NCBI GenBank assembly: GCA_963834965.1
Contig: CAWIEI010000014.1
Coordinates: 1 to 64,000 of the forward strand
Reading direction: 5' to 3'
Source: Fodinibacter sp963834965
Lineage (GTDB): Bacteria > Actinomycetota > Actinomycetes > Actinomycetales > Dermatophilaceae
DNA length: 64,000 bases
The position numbers were made by a program, and so were the translations under genes. Within the stretch, counting starts at the first letter, position 1, and every line of letters starts with the position of its first letter. This document shows, one piece after another, positions 27,676 to 36,191 of the stretch. The notes under the pieces are model-generated. The model saw only the letters and a list, made by a program, of their open reading frames with translations. It made no database searches and was not told the DNA's origin.

Positions 27676-28716
27676 GTGCGCGCGCTTCGGAAGGTCACGG
27701 CAGGTCCAGGTCTCGAGCTCGTCGACGTGCCGGAGCCGGTGTGCGGCGACAAGGACGTCAAGCTGCGGGTGCTGCGAGCCGGACTGTGCGGCACCGACCT
27801 GCACCTCGAGCAGTGGGACGAGTGGGCGGCCGCGACGGTGAAGGTGCCGATGACGCTGGGCCACGAGTTCTTCGGCGAGGTCGTCGAGGTGGGGGCCGAC
27901 GTCGACCACGTGGCCGTGGGCGACAAGGTCTCCGGCGAGGGGCACATCGTGTGCGGCAACTGTCGCAACTGCCGCGCCGGGCGCCGGCACCTGTGCATCC
28001 ACACGGTGGGCGTGGGGGTGAACCGCGACGGCGCGTTCGCCGACTACGTCGTCATCCCGGCCACCAACGCCTGGGTGCAGCCGGCCGACCTCGACCCCGA
28101 CCTCGGGGCGCTGTTCGACCCGCTCGGCAACGCGACCCACACCGCCCTGCAGTGGCCGGTGGTCGGCGAGGACGTGCTGGTCACCGGCGCGGGGCCGATC
28201 GGGGTCATGGCCACCGCCGTCGCGCGGCACGCGGGGGCGCGCCGCATCTGCGTCACCGACCTCTCGCCCACCCGCCTGGCCCTCGCGAAGGCGGCCGGGG
28301 CCGACCTGGTCGTCGACGTCTCGGCGGGTGCGTCGCTGCGCGCGGCGCAGGCCGAGCTCGGGATGGTCGAGGGGTTCGACATCGGGCTCGAGATGAGCGG
28401 GTCGCCGGTGGCGGTGCAGGAGATGCTGGCCAACATGAACCACGGTGGCCGGGTGGCCCTGCTGGGGCTGCCCAAGGACCGCTACGCCATCGACTGGGGG
28501 CGGGTCATCACGCACATGATCACGCTGCGCGGCATCTACGGGCGCGAGATGTTCGAGACCTGGTACCTCATGGGGTCGATGCTCGCGACCTCGCCGTCGC
28601 TGCGGGCGGCGGTGTCGTCGGTGGTCACCGGGCGGTATGCCGCGGAGGACTGGCAGCAGGCGTTCGACGATACCCGGTCGGGCAACGGCGGCAAGGTCGT
28701 GCTCGACTGGAGCTGA
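27676..28716 (+). CDS. tdh: L-threonine 3-dehydrogenase
   Basis: A 346-residue zinc-dependent medium-chain dehydrogenase oxidising threonine to 2-amino-3-oxobutyrate with NAD. Catalytic zinc ligands are C38 (GLCGTD) and H63-E64 (LGHEFFG); structural zinc is C93, C96, C99 and C107. The Rossmann motif is GAGPIGVMA. FDPLGNATHTAL and the Tdh-typical RGIYGREMFETWYLM support the substrate assignment over other alcohol dehydrogenases. The KBL gene 317 bp downstream completes the pathway to glycine and acetyl-CoA. Start GTG 27676 was taken; the region upstream is shared with the divergent DUF485 gene. Confidence 0.93.
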   Translation: MRALRKVTAGPGLELVDVPEPVCGDKDVKLRVLRAGLCGTDLHLEQWDEWAAATVKVPMTLGHEFFGEVVEVGADVDHVAVGDKVSGEGHIVCGNCRNCRAGRRHLCIHTVGVGVNRDGAFADYVVIPATNAWVQPADLDPDLGALFDPLGNATHTALQWPVVGEDVLVTGAGPIGVMATAVARHAGARRICVTDLSPTRLALAKAAGADLVVDVSAGASLRAAQAELGMVEGFDIGLEMSGSPVAVQEMLANMNHGGRVALLGLPKDRYAIDWGRVITHMITLRGIYGREMFETWYLMGSMLATSPSLRAAVSSVVTGRYAAEDWQQAFDDTRSGNGGKVVLDWS

Positions 28717-28837
28717 CCGGCATCCCTGCTGGCGCGCCGGCACGCCGCTCCGGCAGAGCACGTCGCGGTGCCGCCCCTGACCAGCTCGGGTGGCGGAGAT
28801 CTGCGGTGGTGGCGGTGCCACAGCACCACCACCCCAG

Positions 28838-28890
28838 CAGACGGACCAGAGCCCCGCAGACGGACCAGAGCCCCGCAGACGGACCACAGG
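28838..28890 (+). repeat. 19-bp tandem repeat, 2.8 copies
   Basis: CAGACGGACCAGAGCCCCG at 28838-28856 is repeated exactly at 28857-28875, with a partial third copy (CAGACGGACCA) at 28876-28890. Not coding in any supported gene. Confidence 0.9.
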
Positions 28891-28921
28891 CTGCACGAGC
28901 GACGGGAGCGACGCCCGGCCC

Positions 28922-28955
28922 GTCCCGAGATCGACCAATAGGTCACGGCAGGGAC
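28922..28955 (+). repeat. 34-bp palindromic repeat, single copy
   Basis: GTCCC...GGGAC ends enclose the core GATCGACCAATAGGTCAC. It is the same element as the five copies around the second DUF559 gene (48835-50068), differing at a few outer positions, in the same orientation as the two left copies there. Confidence 0.88.
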
Positions 28956-29033
28956 GCACGGCGTTCGGCATACGCTGGCAGGGCGGCGCCGCACCCGGGT
29001 GCCCGACCCTGCCGGAACCCCGAAGGAGACGAC

Positions 29034-30227
29034 GTGTACGGCGCAATCAAGGACGAGCTCACCGCGACCCTGGCGGAGATCGAGGAGGCTGGGCTCTATA
29101 AGCGGGAGCGCGAGCTGACCACGCCGCAGTCCTCGCACGTGGCGACCGACGGCGGGGCGTCGCTGAACTTCTGCGCGAACAACTACCTGGGGTTCGCCGA
29201 CCACCCCGACGTCGTCGCTGCGAGCCGGGCTGCGTTGGACCAGTGGGGTTTCGGGATGGCGTCGGTGCGCTTCATCTGCGGAACCCAGACCCAGCACACC
29301 GAGCTCGAGGGGCGGCTGTCGCAGTTCCTCGGCACCGAGGCCACGATCCTCTACAGCTCGTGCTTCGACGCCAACGGTGGGGTCTTCGAGGTGCTCTTCG
29401 GCGCCGACGACGCGATCGTGAGCGACGAGCTCAACCACGCGTCGATCATCGACGGCATCCGGCTCAGCAAGGCCGCCCGGTTCCGGTACAAGAACGCCGA
29501 CCTGACCGACCTGCGCACCCAGCTCGAGGCGGCCCGGGCCGGAGGCGCCAACCGGGTCTGCGTGGTCACCGACGGCGTGTTCTCGATGGACGGCTCGTAC
29601 GCCCCGCTCGACGGCATCTGCGACCTGGCCGACGAGTTCGAGGCGATGGTGCTCGTCGACGACTCGCACGCCGTGGGGTTCGTCGGTGACGGTGGCCGCG
29701 GCACGCCCGAGCTGTTCGGGGTGACCGACCGCGTCGACATCCTCACCGGCACCCTCGGCAAGGCCCTCGGCGGTGCGTCCGGCGGCTACGTCTCGAGCCA
29801 CCAGGAGGTCGTCGACCTGCTGCGGCAGCGATCGCGCCCCTACCTCTTCTCGAACTCGGTGGCGCCGGCCGTCGTCGCCGGGTCGCTGGCGGCGCTCGAC
29901 CTTGTGTCGGGTTCGAGCCAGGCGCGAGAGACGTTGCGCGCCAATGCCGCCCGATTCCGCGGGCTGATGACCGACGCCGGGTTCGAGCTGCTGCCGGGGT
30001 CGCACCCCATCACGCCGGTGATGTTCCCCGGCGACGACGGTGCCCGCCGGGCGTCCCAGATCGCCGACCACATGCTGGCGCACGGTGTCTACGTCATCGC
30101 GTTCAGCTTCCCGGTGGTGCCGCGGGGCAAGGCCCGCATCCGGGTGCAGCTGTCCGCCGCGCACTCCGAGGCCGACGTTCGGGCCTGTGTCGACGCGTTC
30201 GTGGCGGCGCGCGACGCCGTGGGCTGA
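29034..30227 (+). CDS. kbl: Glycine C-acetyltransferase (2-amino-3-ketobutyrate CoA ligase)
   Basis: A 397-residue PLP enzyme splitting 2-amino-3-oxobutyrate with CoA into glycine and acetyl-CoA. PLP lysine is K243 in TGTLGKALGG (E. coli Kbl uses K244). Other marks are NFCANNYLGFADHP, then RFICGTQTQHTELE, and LVDDSHAVGFVG with the cofactor aspartate and histidine. Start GTG 29034 with AAGGAG 7 bases before was chosen; the open frame continues far upstream but without homology. Partner of Tdh. The spacing from tdh is unusually large because of inserted repeats, so separate transcription is possible. Confidence 0.93.
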   Translation: MYGAIKDELTATLAEIEEAGLYKRERELTTPQSSHVATDGGASLNFCANNYLGFADHPDVVAASRAALDQWGFGMASVRFICGTQTQHTELEGRLSQFLGTEATILYSSCFDANGGVFEVLFGADDAIVSDELNHASIIDGIRLSKAARFRYKNADLTDLRTQLEAARAGGANRVCVVTDGVFSMDGSYAPLDGICDLADEFEAMVLVDDSHAVGFVGDGGRGTPELFGVTDRVDILTGTLGKALGGASGGYVSSHQEVVDLLRQRSRPYLFSNSVAPAVVAGSLAALDLVSGSSQARETLRANAARFRGLMTDAGFELLPGSHPITPVMFPGDDGARRASQIADHMLAHGVYVIAFSFPVVPRGKARIRVQLSAAHSEADVRACVDAFVAARDAVG

Positions 30228-30250
30228 CCGGCATCCGACGCCTGTCGCGG

Positions 30251-31783
30251 TCAGTCGCGGATGCGGGAGCGGGCCAGGGCCACCCGCTCCGGGGTGTGCA
30301 GCCGAACCATGGTGCGCCGGGTGCCGGCCGGAATGCGGGACGGCGTGGCGAGCGACACCAGCACCGCGGTGGTGATGGCCAGCGGGGCGGCCCACATCGC
30401 CGGGTTGGCGAGCAGCGCGCCGGTCCAGCCGCCCTCGGGGCCGGTCGCGATGGTCCAGCCGATCGCCACGACCGCCGAGGTGCCCCCCACGACCAGCCCA
30501 GCCATCGCCCCCCACGTCGACAGGCCGCGCCACCAGACGCCGAGCATGATGAGCGGCGCGAAGGTGGCGGCGGCCACTGCGAAGGCCAGGCCCACCGTGG
30601 TGGCCAGGCCGAGCGGCTCGGTGGCCCGGCTCACGCCGTAGGGGATGACCACCGCCAAGATGGCCGCCACCCGGAAGCCGCGGATGCCGGGCACGTCGCC
30701 GCCGGCCACCCGGGTCACCCGCGGGCGCAGCAGCTCCTGGTCGATGACGCCGGTCACCGACATGGCCAGGCCGGATGCCGTGGACAGGAACGCCGCGAAG
30801 GCGCCACCGGCCAGCATCGCGGTGAGCAGCTGCCCACCGAGGCCCGGCAGGAGGGTCTCGGGCAGGCGCAGCACGATCGTGTCTGAGCGGACGCCCGGCG
30901 GGAGGGTCGGGTAGGCCACCCGCCCGAGCGCGCCGTAGACCGGCGGCAGCAGGTAGAAGAAGCCGAGCAGCGCGATGACCGTGACGGTGGTGCGGCGGGC
31001 GCCGATGCCGTCGGGGTTGGTGTAGTAGCGCACCAGCACGTGCGGCAGGCCCATGGTGCCGAGGCAGAGGGCGAGCACCGTGGACGCCGTGCGGTACGTG
31101 GGGTGGTCGTCGGGGCCGGTGGGGGACAACGGGATGCTCCACGACGAGTCGACCTGGGGTGCCGGCGAACCCGACCGGAACCAGAGTGCGAGCAGCACGA
31201 ACGCGGGCACGGCCAGGGCGGTGAGCTTGATCCAGTACTGCACGGCCTGCACGAAGGTGATCGACCGCATGCCACCGGCGCCGACGGCGAGGGCGACCAC
31301 CACCATGACGACGAACCCGCCGACCCAGGCGGGGGCGCCGGTGACCAGGGTGAGGGTGAGGCTGGCCCCCTGGAACTGCGGCACGAGGTAGAGCCAGCCG
31401 ATACCCACGACGAGCAGCGACGAGACGAGGCGGATGGCGCGCGAGCCCAGCCGCGCCTCGGCGAAGTCGGGCAGCGTGTAGGCGCCCGAGCGGCGCATCG
31501 GTGCCGCCACGACGACGAGCAGCACGAGGTAACCGAGGGTGTACCCAACCGGCAGCCACAGCATGTCGACGCCCCGGTCGTAGATCAGACCTGCCACGCC
31601 GAGAAAGCTTGCGGCGGAAAGGTACTCACCGCTGATCGCTGATGCGTTGAGCCGTGGGGAGACGGTGCGGCCGGCGACGTAGAAGTCACTGGTGCGTCGA
31701 GACAGCCGCAGGCCCAGGGCTCCGACGACCAGTGTGGTGAGGCAGACCAGGGCGACCGCGATGACCGACAGCGGGTAGTTCAC
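30251..31783 (-). CDS. Sodium:solute symporter, pyruvate/short-acid type
   Basis: A 510-residue SSS carrier with about thirteen membrane segments. GEYLSAASFLGVAGLIYDRG and LGTMGLPHVLVRYYTNPDG are the family hallmarks; GLPHVLxRYYTNPDG resembles ActP/MctC and related monocarboxylate carriers. GTG 31783 overlaps the stop of the upstream small membrane gene (GTGA), so the two are translationally coupled. Upstream on the same strand are LytTR and LytS genes, recalling BtsSR/YpdAB control of pyruvate carriers, so a lactate, pyruvate or acetate substrate is inferred. C-terminus is basic and cytoplasmic (RLHTPERVALARSRIRD). Confidence 0.85.
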   Translation of the reverse strand: MNYPLSVIAVALVCLTTLVVGALGLRLSRRTSDFYVAGRTVSPRLNASAISGEYLSAASFLGVAGLIYDRGVDMLWLPVGYTLGYLVLLVVVAAPMRRSGAYTLPDFAEARLGSRAIRLVSSLLVVGIGWLYLVPQFQGASLTLTLVTGAPAWVGGFVVMVVVALAVGAGGMRSITFVQAVQYWIKLTALAVPAFVLLALWFRSGSPAPQVDSSWSIPLSPTGPDDHPTYRTASTVLALCLGTMGLPHVLVRYYTNPDGIGARRTTVTVIALLGFFYLLPPVYGALGRVAYPTLPPGVRSDTIVLRLPETLLPGLGGQLLTAMLAGGAFAAFLSTASGLAMSVTGVIDQELLRPRVTRVAGGDVPGIRGFRVAAILAVVIPYGVSRATEPLGLATTVGLAFAVAAATFAPLIMLGVWWRGLSTWGAMAGLVVGGTSAVVAIGWTIATGPEGGWTGALLANPAMWAAPLAITTAVLVSLATPSRIPAGTRRTMVRLHTPERVALARSRIRD

Positions 31784-32163
31784 GACGCGTCGACGACCTC
31801 GGCGAAGTCCTGCTCGATGCGCTCGGACTGGCGGGTGTACCAGCGGGCGAGGAACCACGCCGCGGGGTAGACGGCGATGCCGAGCACCAGCCAGGGGAAC
31901 GGGAGCCCGGCCACCGTGATGGTGCGGGTGGCCGGCACGAGGAGCAACGTGATGGGCAGCGCGGCCAGCCCCACGACGGTGAGTGCGAGCACGGCGACGG
32001 ACAGCCGCAGCTGGGCCCGCATCAGGCCCTCGAGGTAGACGTCACCGAGCTCGGTCTGCTCGTCGAGGTCACGCGAGACCGGCCGGGCGTGCATCGGTGC
32101 CGCGCCGCGCCGCGAGCTGGTGACCCGCACCCGCTGTGGGGGACCACCCGCCGGCGTGGTCAT
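31780..32163 (-). CDS. Small two-helix membrane protein coupled to SSS carrier
   Basis: A 127-residue protein with a hydrophilic N-terminus containing DEQTELGDVYLEGLMRAQLR. Two membrane segments follow, about 52-77 and 82-104, and the tail is charged. Its layout matches the DUF485-like accessory subunits found before SSS carriers, although I do not see the DUF485 signature. The stop overlaps the carrier's GTG. It begins 4 bp after the stop of the LytTR regulator gene, so kinase, regulator, small protein and carrier form one strand-continuous operon. Alternative start: the internal ATG at residue 24 (MHARPVSRD). Confidence 0.75.
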   Translation of the reverse strand: MTTPAGGPPQRVRVTSSRRGAAPMHARPVSRDLDEQTELGDVYLEGLMRAQLRLSVAVLALTVVGLAALPITLLLVPATRTITVAGLPFPWLVLGIAVYPAAWFLARWYTRQSERIEQDFAEVVDAS

Positions 32164-32167
32164 GGCC

Positions 32168-32959
32168 TCAGCCGCCGCTCGGGCGCTTGTCGCCGATCGG
32201 CCGGCGCAGGAGGGTGTCGCGCAGGTGCTTGGTGTGCCGGCGGCTCACCTGCAGCTCGACGTTGCCGACCACCACCGAGCACCGGCCGTGGTCCATCCGC
32301 ACCTCGCTGACGTGTGGCAGCGCGACCAGGGTGCTGCGGTGGATGCGCACGAACCCGTGCTCGGCCCAACGGTCCTCGAGCACCGTGAGCGGTACGCGCA
32401 CGAGGTGCGAGCCGGTCTCGGTGTGCAGGCGCGCGTAGTCACCGTGGGCCTGGGCATACCGGATCTGGCTGCGGGTGATGAACCGGGTCACGCCACCCAG
32501 CTCGACCGGGATGGTCTCGTCCTCGACCACGGGAGCCGCGGGCTCGGCCGACGCAGACGGCATCCCGAGCGGTTTCTCGCTCTGCGCCACCACGACCCGG
32601 CGGATCGCCTCGGAGAGGCGCTCGACGCGCACCGGCTTCATGACGTAGTCGGTCGCCGCCAGTGCGAAGGCGTCGACGGCGTGCTCGTCGTGGGCGGTGA
32701 CGAACACGATCTGCGGGCGCACGCTGAACCGGCTGATGACCCGGGCCAGGGCCATGCCGTCGAGCCCCGGCATCGAGATGTCACTGAAGACGACGTCGAC
32801 GTCGCGGCCGTCGAGCACCTGCAGGGCCTCGGTGCCGCTGGACGCGGTGATGACCTCGGAGACGCGGTCGTCACGCCCGAGGAGGTAGCCGAGGTCGGAG
32901 AGCGCAGGCAGCTCGTCGTCGACGACGAGTGCCGTGAGTCCCACGTCGTTGGTGGACAT
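32168..32959 (-). CDS. LytTR-type response regulator
   Basis: A 263-residue regulator. Receiver domain: acidic D14/D15 in VVDDE, phospho-acceptor D60 in FSDISMPG, K108 in VMKPV. The LytTR DNA-binding domain, about 150-255, has ITRSQIRYAQAHGDYARLHT, then FVRIHRSTLVALPHVSEV and VSRRHTKHLRD, all typical. Phosphorylated dimers of such proteins bind direct repeats near promoters. It lies 21 bp after the sensor kinase gene and directly before the carrier genes. I could not find a clear pair of LytTR half-sites in the short gaps, so its target promoter is probably upstream of the kinase. Confidence 0.93.
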   Translation of the reverse strand: MSTNDVGLTALVVDDELPALSDLGYLLGRDDRVSEVITASSGTEALQVLDGRDVDVVFSDISMPGLDGMALARVISRFSVRPQIVFVTAHDEHAVDAFALAATDYVMKPVRVERLSEAIRRVVVAQSEKPLGMPSASAEPAAPVVEDETIPVELGGVTRFITRSQIRYAQAHGDYARLHTETGSHLVRVPLTVLEDRWAEHGFVRIHRSTLVALPHVSEVRMDHGRCSVVVGNVELQVSRRHTKHLRDTLLRRPIGDKRPSGG

Positions 32960-32980
32960 GGGGGGAGCCTACGACGCCGG

Positions 32981-34177
32981 CTACGACGCCGCGTGGATGC
33001 CGGGAGCGAACTTGGGCACGCGGAACGACACCTTCGTGCCAGCGCCCACCGCGGTCTCGACGACGAGGCCGAACTCGTCGCCGTAGACCTGCCGGAGCCG
33101 GGCGTCGACGTTGCCCAGGCCGATCGAGTCGCTGGCGTGCGCGCCGTCGAGGATCTGCCGCACCCGCTGGGGGTCGGTGCCGATGCCGTCGTCCTCGATG
33201 CAGATCTCGGCGTCGGAGCCGCGGTCGCTGGCGGTGATGGTGAGGTGGCCGACGCCCTCCTTCGCGGCCAGCCCGTGGCGCACGGCGTTCTCGACGAGGG
33301 GCTGCACCGCGAGGTAGGGCACCGTCACCGGCAGCACCTCGGGCGCGATGAGCAGGGAGATCTGCAGGCGGTCGCCGAACCTGGCCTGCTCGAGCACGAG
33401 GTAGCGCTCGACGTTGCGCAGCTCCTCGGCGAGCGTGGTGAAGGGCCCACCGGCGCGCAACGCGTAGCGGGTGAAGTCGGCGAAGTCGATGAGCAGCTCG
33501 CGGGCCCGGTCGGGGTCGGTGCGCACGAACGACGCGATCGCGGCGAGGCTGTTGTAGATGAAGTGGGGGCTGATCTGGGCCCGCAGGGCGCGCAGCTCGG
33601 CCGCCATCACGCGGGTTCTGGTGCGGGCCAGCTCGGCCAGGGCCAGCTGGCTCGACACCCAGGCGGCCACCTCCTCGGTGGCGCGGGCCAGGCCCGGTGA
33701 GGGGTCGGAGGTCCACGCCGTCAAGGTGCCGACGACGAGGTCGTCCATGACCAGCGGGGCGGAGACGGCGCTGCGGATCGGGCAGTCGGGGTCGGCGCAG
33801 GCGACGTCGTGGTGGCTGTGCACGACGGTGCGGCCGGTCTCTCGGGTCTGCTCGCCGAGCTCGAGGGCGGTGCGCCGGTGGTGGTCGCCCACGCCGGTCC
33901 ACGACAGCACGCTGCCCGGGTCGGCGAGCGACACCGCGTGCGCGCCGAGGATGGACAGCAGGTGGCGGCCCGCCTTCTCGGCGGCGTCGGGGGTGAGGCC
34001 GTCGCCGAGGTACTGCGACGCGAGGGATGCCGTGTGCAGTGTCGCGTACGTGGCCCGGTCGACCTCGGACAGGAATCCGCGCCGGCGGCTGCGGCGCAGC
34101 AGCCAGACGGCCATCCAGAGCAGGAGCATCGTGCCGGCGACGAGCACCGCCGTCGGCCAGTGGATGCTTCCCGTCAT
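32981..34177 (-). CDS. LytS/BtsS-type sensor histidine kinase
   Basis: A 398-residue kinase with one N-terminal membrane segment (about 8-26), a GAF-like sensor domain (about 45-180) and a HisKA-type LytS core. The phospho-accepting H205 lies in AQISPHFIYNSL; the N box is VENAVRHGL and the G boxes are DDGIG and SIGLGNVDARL. Cysteines 127 and 132 in CADPDC within the sensor could bind metal or sense redox (inference). ATG 34177 was chosen over 34204 as it begins the membrane segment. Pairs with the LytTR regulator; divergent from the thioesterase-like gene by 56 bp. Confidence 0.92.
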   Translation of the reverse strand: MTGSIHWPTAVLVAGTMLLLWMAVWLLRRSRRRGFLSEVDRATYATLHTASLASQYLGDGLTPDAAEKAGRHLLSILGAHAVSLADPGSVLSWTGVGDHHRRTALELGEQTRETGRTVVHSHHDVACADPDCPIRSAVSAPLVMDDLVVGTLTAWTSDPSPGLARATEEVAAWVSSQLALAELARTRTRVMAAELRALRAQISPHFIYNSLAAIASFVRTDPDRARELLIDFADFTRYALRAGGPFTTLAEELRNVERYLVLEQARFGDRLQISLLIAPEVLPVTVPYLAVQPLVENAVRHGLAAKEGVGHLTITASDRGSDAEICIEDDGIGTDPQRVRQILDGAHASDSIGLGNVDARLRQVYGDEFGLVVETAVGAGTKVSFRVPKFAPGIHAAS

Positions 34178-34233
34178 GGGCTCACCATAGGCTCGGCTGC
34201 GCACGACACCCTGACGACATGAGGAGGCCGCCC

Positions 34234-35094
34234 GTGGGTGAGCTCGACGCGGTGCTGGCGCTGCAGTGGGAGGGCGGCGCCACGTCCGGGCCGGCGGAGG
34301 CCGGCGCGGTCGGCGTGGGCCGGGGCCACCTCGGCGAGGGCTGGCTGATCGGACGCGGGATCAACGGCGGGGTGCTCATGGCGCTGGGTGTCGCGGCCGC
34401 GGCATCCGGCCTTGCAGCCGTGGGGCACCCGGACCTCCTCACCTGGGGAGCGCACTTCCTGTCCGCGGCCCCCGCCGGGCCGGTCGAGGTGCGCGTCGAG
34501 GTGCTGCGCGTGGGGCGCACGGTGTCGACCGCCGAGATGCGCGTGGTGCAGCGTGACGACGAGGGGCGCGCGCACGAGCGGGTGCGGATGACCGGCACGT
34601 TCGGCACGCTCGACCGTGCGGAGCCCGTGCACCGCGCCCCGGCGCCGCCGTCGATGCCCGGACCCGACGAGTGCCTGCCGGCCCGGCGCGACGGCTCCCC
34701 GGTGGCGCAGGGCATCGTGCTCCTCGACCGGATGGACGCCCGGATCGACCCGTCGACGGCCGGGTTCGCCATGGGGCGCCCCACGGGGCGTGGCGTCATC
34801 CGGGCATGGTTGCGGCTCAGGGACGGTCGCGAGCCCGACGTCACGATGCTTCCGTGGGCCGTCGACGCCCTGATGCCGGTGTCGTTCGACCTGGGTGCGC
34901 CGGGCTGGGCGCCCACGATGGAGCTCTCCGGTCAGCTGCTGGGGCGGCCCGCACCGGGCTGGCTGCTCGCCGAGCTGACGACCGACACCGTGGTCGGCGA
35001 CCTGCTCGTCGAGGACGCCTGCCTGTGGGACTCCACCGGCCGGCTGGTCGCCCGCTCCCGGCAGCTCGCCGGGGTTCGGTTACCGGGCAACTAG
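34234..35094 (+). CDS. Thioesterase-like double hot-dog protein
   Basis: A 286-residue protein with the layout of the TesB-like acyl-CoA thioesterase superfamily. The first half has WLIGRGINGGVLMALGVAAA and DLLTWGAHFLSAAPAGPVEV, the usual NGG helix and first hot-dog strand. The second half has MLPWAVDALMPVSFDLG and WAPTMELSGQLLGRPAPGWL, ending with DACLWDSTGRLVARSRQLA. That final segment is typical of 'thioesterase family protein' entries in actinobacteria. GAGGAGG at 34221-34227 lies 6 bases before GTG 34234, so this start is preferred to ATG 34219. The acyl substrate cannot be told. Confidence 0.83.
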   Translation: MGELDAVLALQWEGGATSGPAEAGAVGVGRGHLGEGWLIGRGINGGVLMALGVAAAASGLAAVGHPDLLTWGAHFLSAAPAGPVEVRVEVLRVGRTVSTAEMRVVQRDDEGRAHERVRMTGTFGTLDRAEPVHRAPAPPSMPGPDECLPARRDGSPVAQGIVLLDRMDARIDPSTAGFAMGRPTGRGVIRAWLRLRDGREPDVTMLPWAVDALMPVSFDLGAPGWAPTMELSGQLLGRPAPGWLLAELTTDTVVGDLLVEDACLWDSTGRLVARSRQLAGVRLPGN

Positions 35095-35103
35095 TCTGCT
35101 CCG

Positions 35104-35982
35104 GTGACCATCGAGAGCCCGGCCGTCGACGCGGTCACGCGCCTGGCCGCGCTGCCCGGCATCCCCGAACAGGTCGAGGCGGCGCGTGAGGCGTGCACCC
35201 GGCTGCGCTGGCACCAGGCGCTGCGCCGCCGCATCCCCGAGGCTGCGGCCGAGTCGCGGGTGCGCGGGGCCAGGGCCAGCGGGGAGCTCGAGGGGGCGTC
35301 GCTGCCGGTCGACGTCGTGCGCGACATCATGCGCGGTGCGTCGACCTGGTCAGCGTCACCCGACCCGGTCGAGGTGACCATGCGCGGGGTGCTCGCCGCG
35401 ACCGCAGAGACCGAGCACGTGCTGGGGGTCGTGCTCACCGCGCCGCTGCAGGCGCTGGCGCGGCTGCACACCGCCGCCGCGAGCGGGCTGGTGCCCGACG
35501 AAGCACTCGGCCGGCCGCGGCTGGCCGGGGAGGGCTGCGCCGAGCTCGCCGACCTCGGGCCGGCGCCGGATGCCGCGCAGGTGGTGGTGCGGCTGCAGGC
35601 CGTCACCCAGGTGCTGCTCGCCACGCCCCGGTTGCCGGTGGTCGTGGCGGCGGCGCTCGTGCACGCCGAGCTCGCCACGGTGCGGCCGTTCGTGCGGGGC
35701 AACGCCGTGGTGGCTCGGGCCCTGGACCGGGCCGTGGTGCGGGCCGGCGGCCTCGACCCGACCGGCGTGGCCGTGACCGAGGCCGGGCACGGCGCGCAGG
35801 GTGGGGCGCCCTACCTCGGCGCGCTCGCGGCATACGGCCGGGGTGACGTCGCGGGCGTCGGCCTGTGGATCTCGCACTGCTGCGCGGCGGTGCAGGCGGC
35901 GGTCGCCGAGGGCGAGCGGGTGGCGGATGCCGTGCTCGCCGGACGACTCGCCGGTGGACCCTTGTCGGGCTCGGGCTCGTAG
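35104..35982 (+). CDS. Degenerate Fic-fold protein
   Basis: A 292-residue, Ala-rich helical protein. Residues 187-208 (VHAELATVRPFVRGN, then AVVARAL) align with the Fic motif region, but the catalytic HPFx(D/E)GNGR is lost: His becomes R194, the acid becomes R198 and the following GR becomes AV. An upstream (S/T)xxxE(G/N) inhibitory-helix pattern survives as S59-GEL-E63-G64. AMP transfer is therefore unlikely; a structural or regulatory role is more plausible. Such proteins are often labelled 'oxidoreductase' or Fic in actinobacteria, and one lies near the Ssd/Tad locus in M. tuberculosis relatives. GTG 35104 lies 9 bp after the thioesterase stop. Confidence 0.65.
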   Translation: MTIESPAVDAVTRLAALPGIPEQVEAAREACTRLRWHQALRRRIPEAAAESRVRGARASGELEGASLPVDVVRDIMRGASTWSASPDPVEVTMRGVLAATAETEHVLGVVLTAPLQALARLHTAAASGLVPDEALGRPRLAGEGCAELADLGPAPDAAQVVVRLQAVTQVLLATPRLPVVVAAALVHAELATVRPFVRGNAVVARALDRAVVRAGGLDPTGVAVTEAGHGAQGGAPYLGALAAYGRGDVAGVGLWISHCCAAVQAAVAEGERVADAVLAGRLAGGPLSGSGS

Positions 35983-35996
35983 GAGTACAACGAATG

Positions 35997-36022
35997 GTGA
36001 CGGTCCCCTCGGGGACCGTCAC
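35997..36022 (+). terminator. Hairpin terminator of the Fic-fold gene
   Basis: GTGACGGTCCCC and GGGGACCGTCAC are perfect 12-bp arms around TC, 15 bp after the stop codon. Confidence 0.8.
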
Positions 36023-36151
36023 GACGAAGCTACCGAGGACCGGACGGGTACCCACGCGCGGGCAGTCCACTGATGGACCGATCGTGATGGGCTCGACCCA
36101 GTACGACGACGGCATGGAGCACGCCTGGTCGCCCACGAGGTCCGCGGCAGG

Positions 36152-36191
36152 ACGACGCCTCCGCCCCTGCTCGGGACGGAGGCGCCGTCGT
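36152..36191. terminator. Second imperfect hairpin
   Basis: ACGACGCCTCCG pairs with GGAGGC and GTCGT further on, leaving a three-base bulge, around a CCCCTGCTCGGG centre. It may end transcription from either direction ahead of the 6C RNA; no T run. Confidence 0.45.

Larger units (their letters stand above)
28717..29033. other. Repeat-rich spacer between tdh and kbl
   Basis: 317 bases without a gene inside what should be a tight operon. In order it holds a GGTGGTGG/CCACCACC inverted repeat at about 28804-28834, a 19-bp tandem repeat (28838-28890) and one copy of the 34-bp palindromic repeat (28922-28955). The kbl RBS AAGGAG is at its end. Confidence 0.7.
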
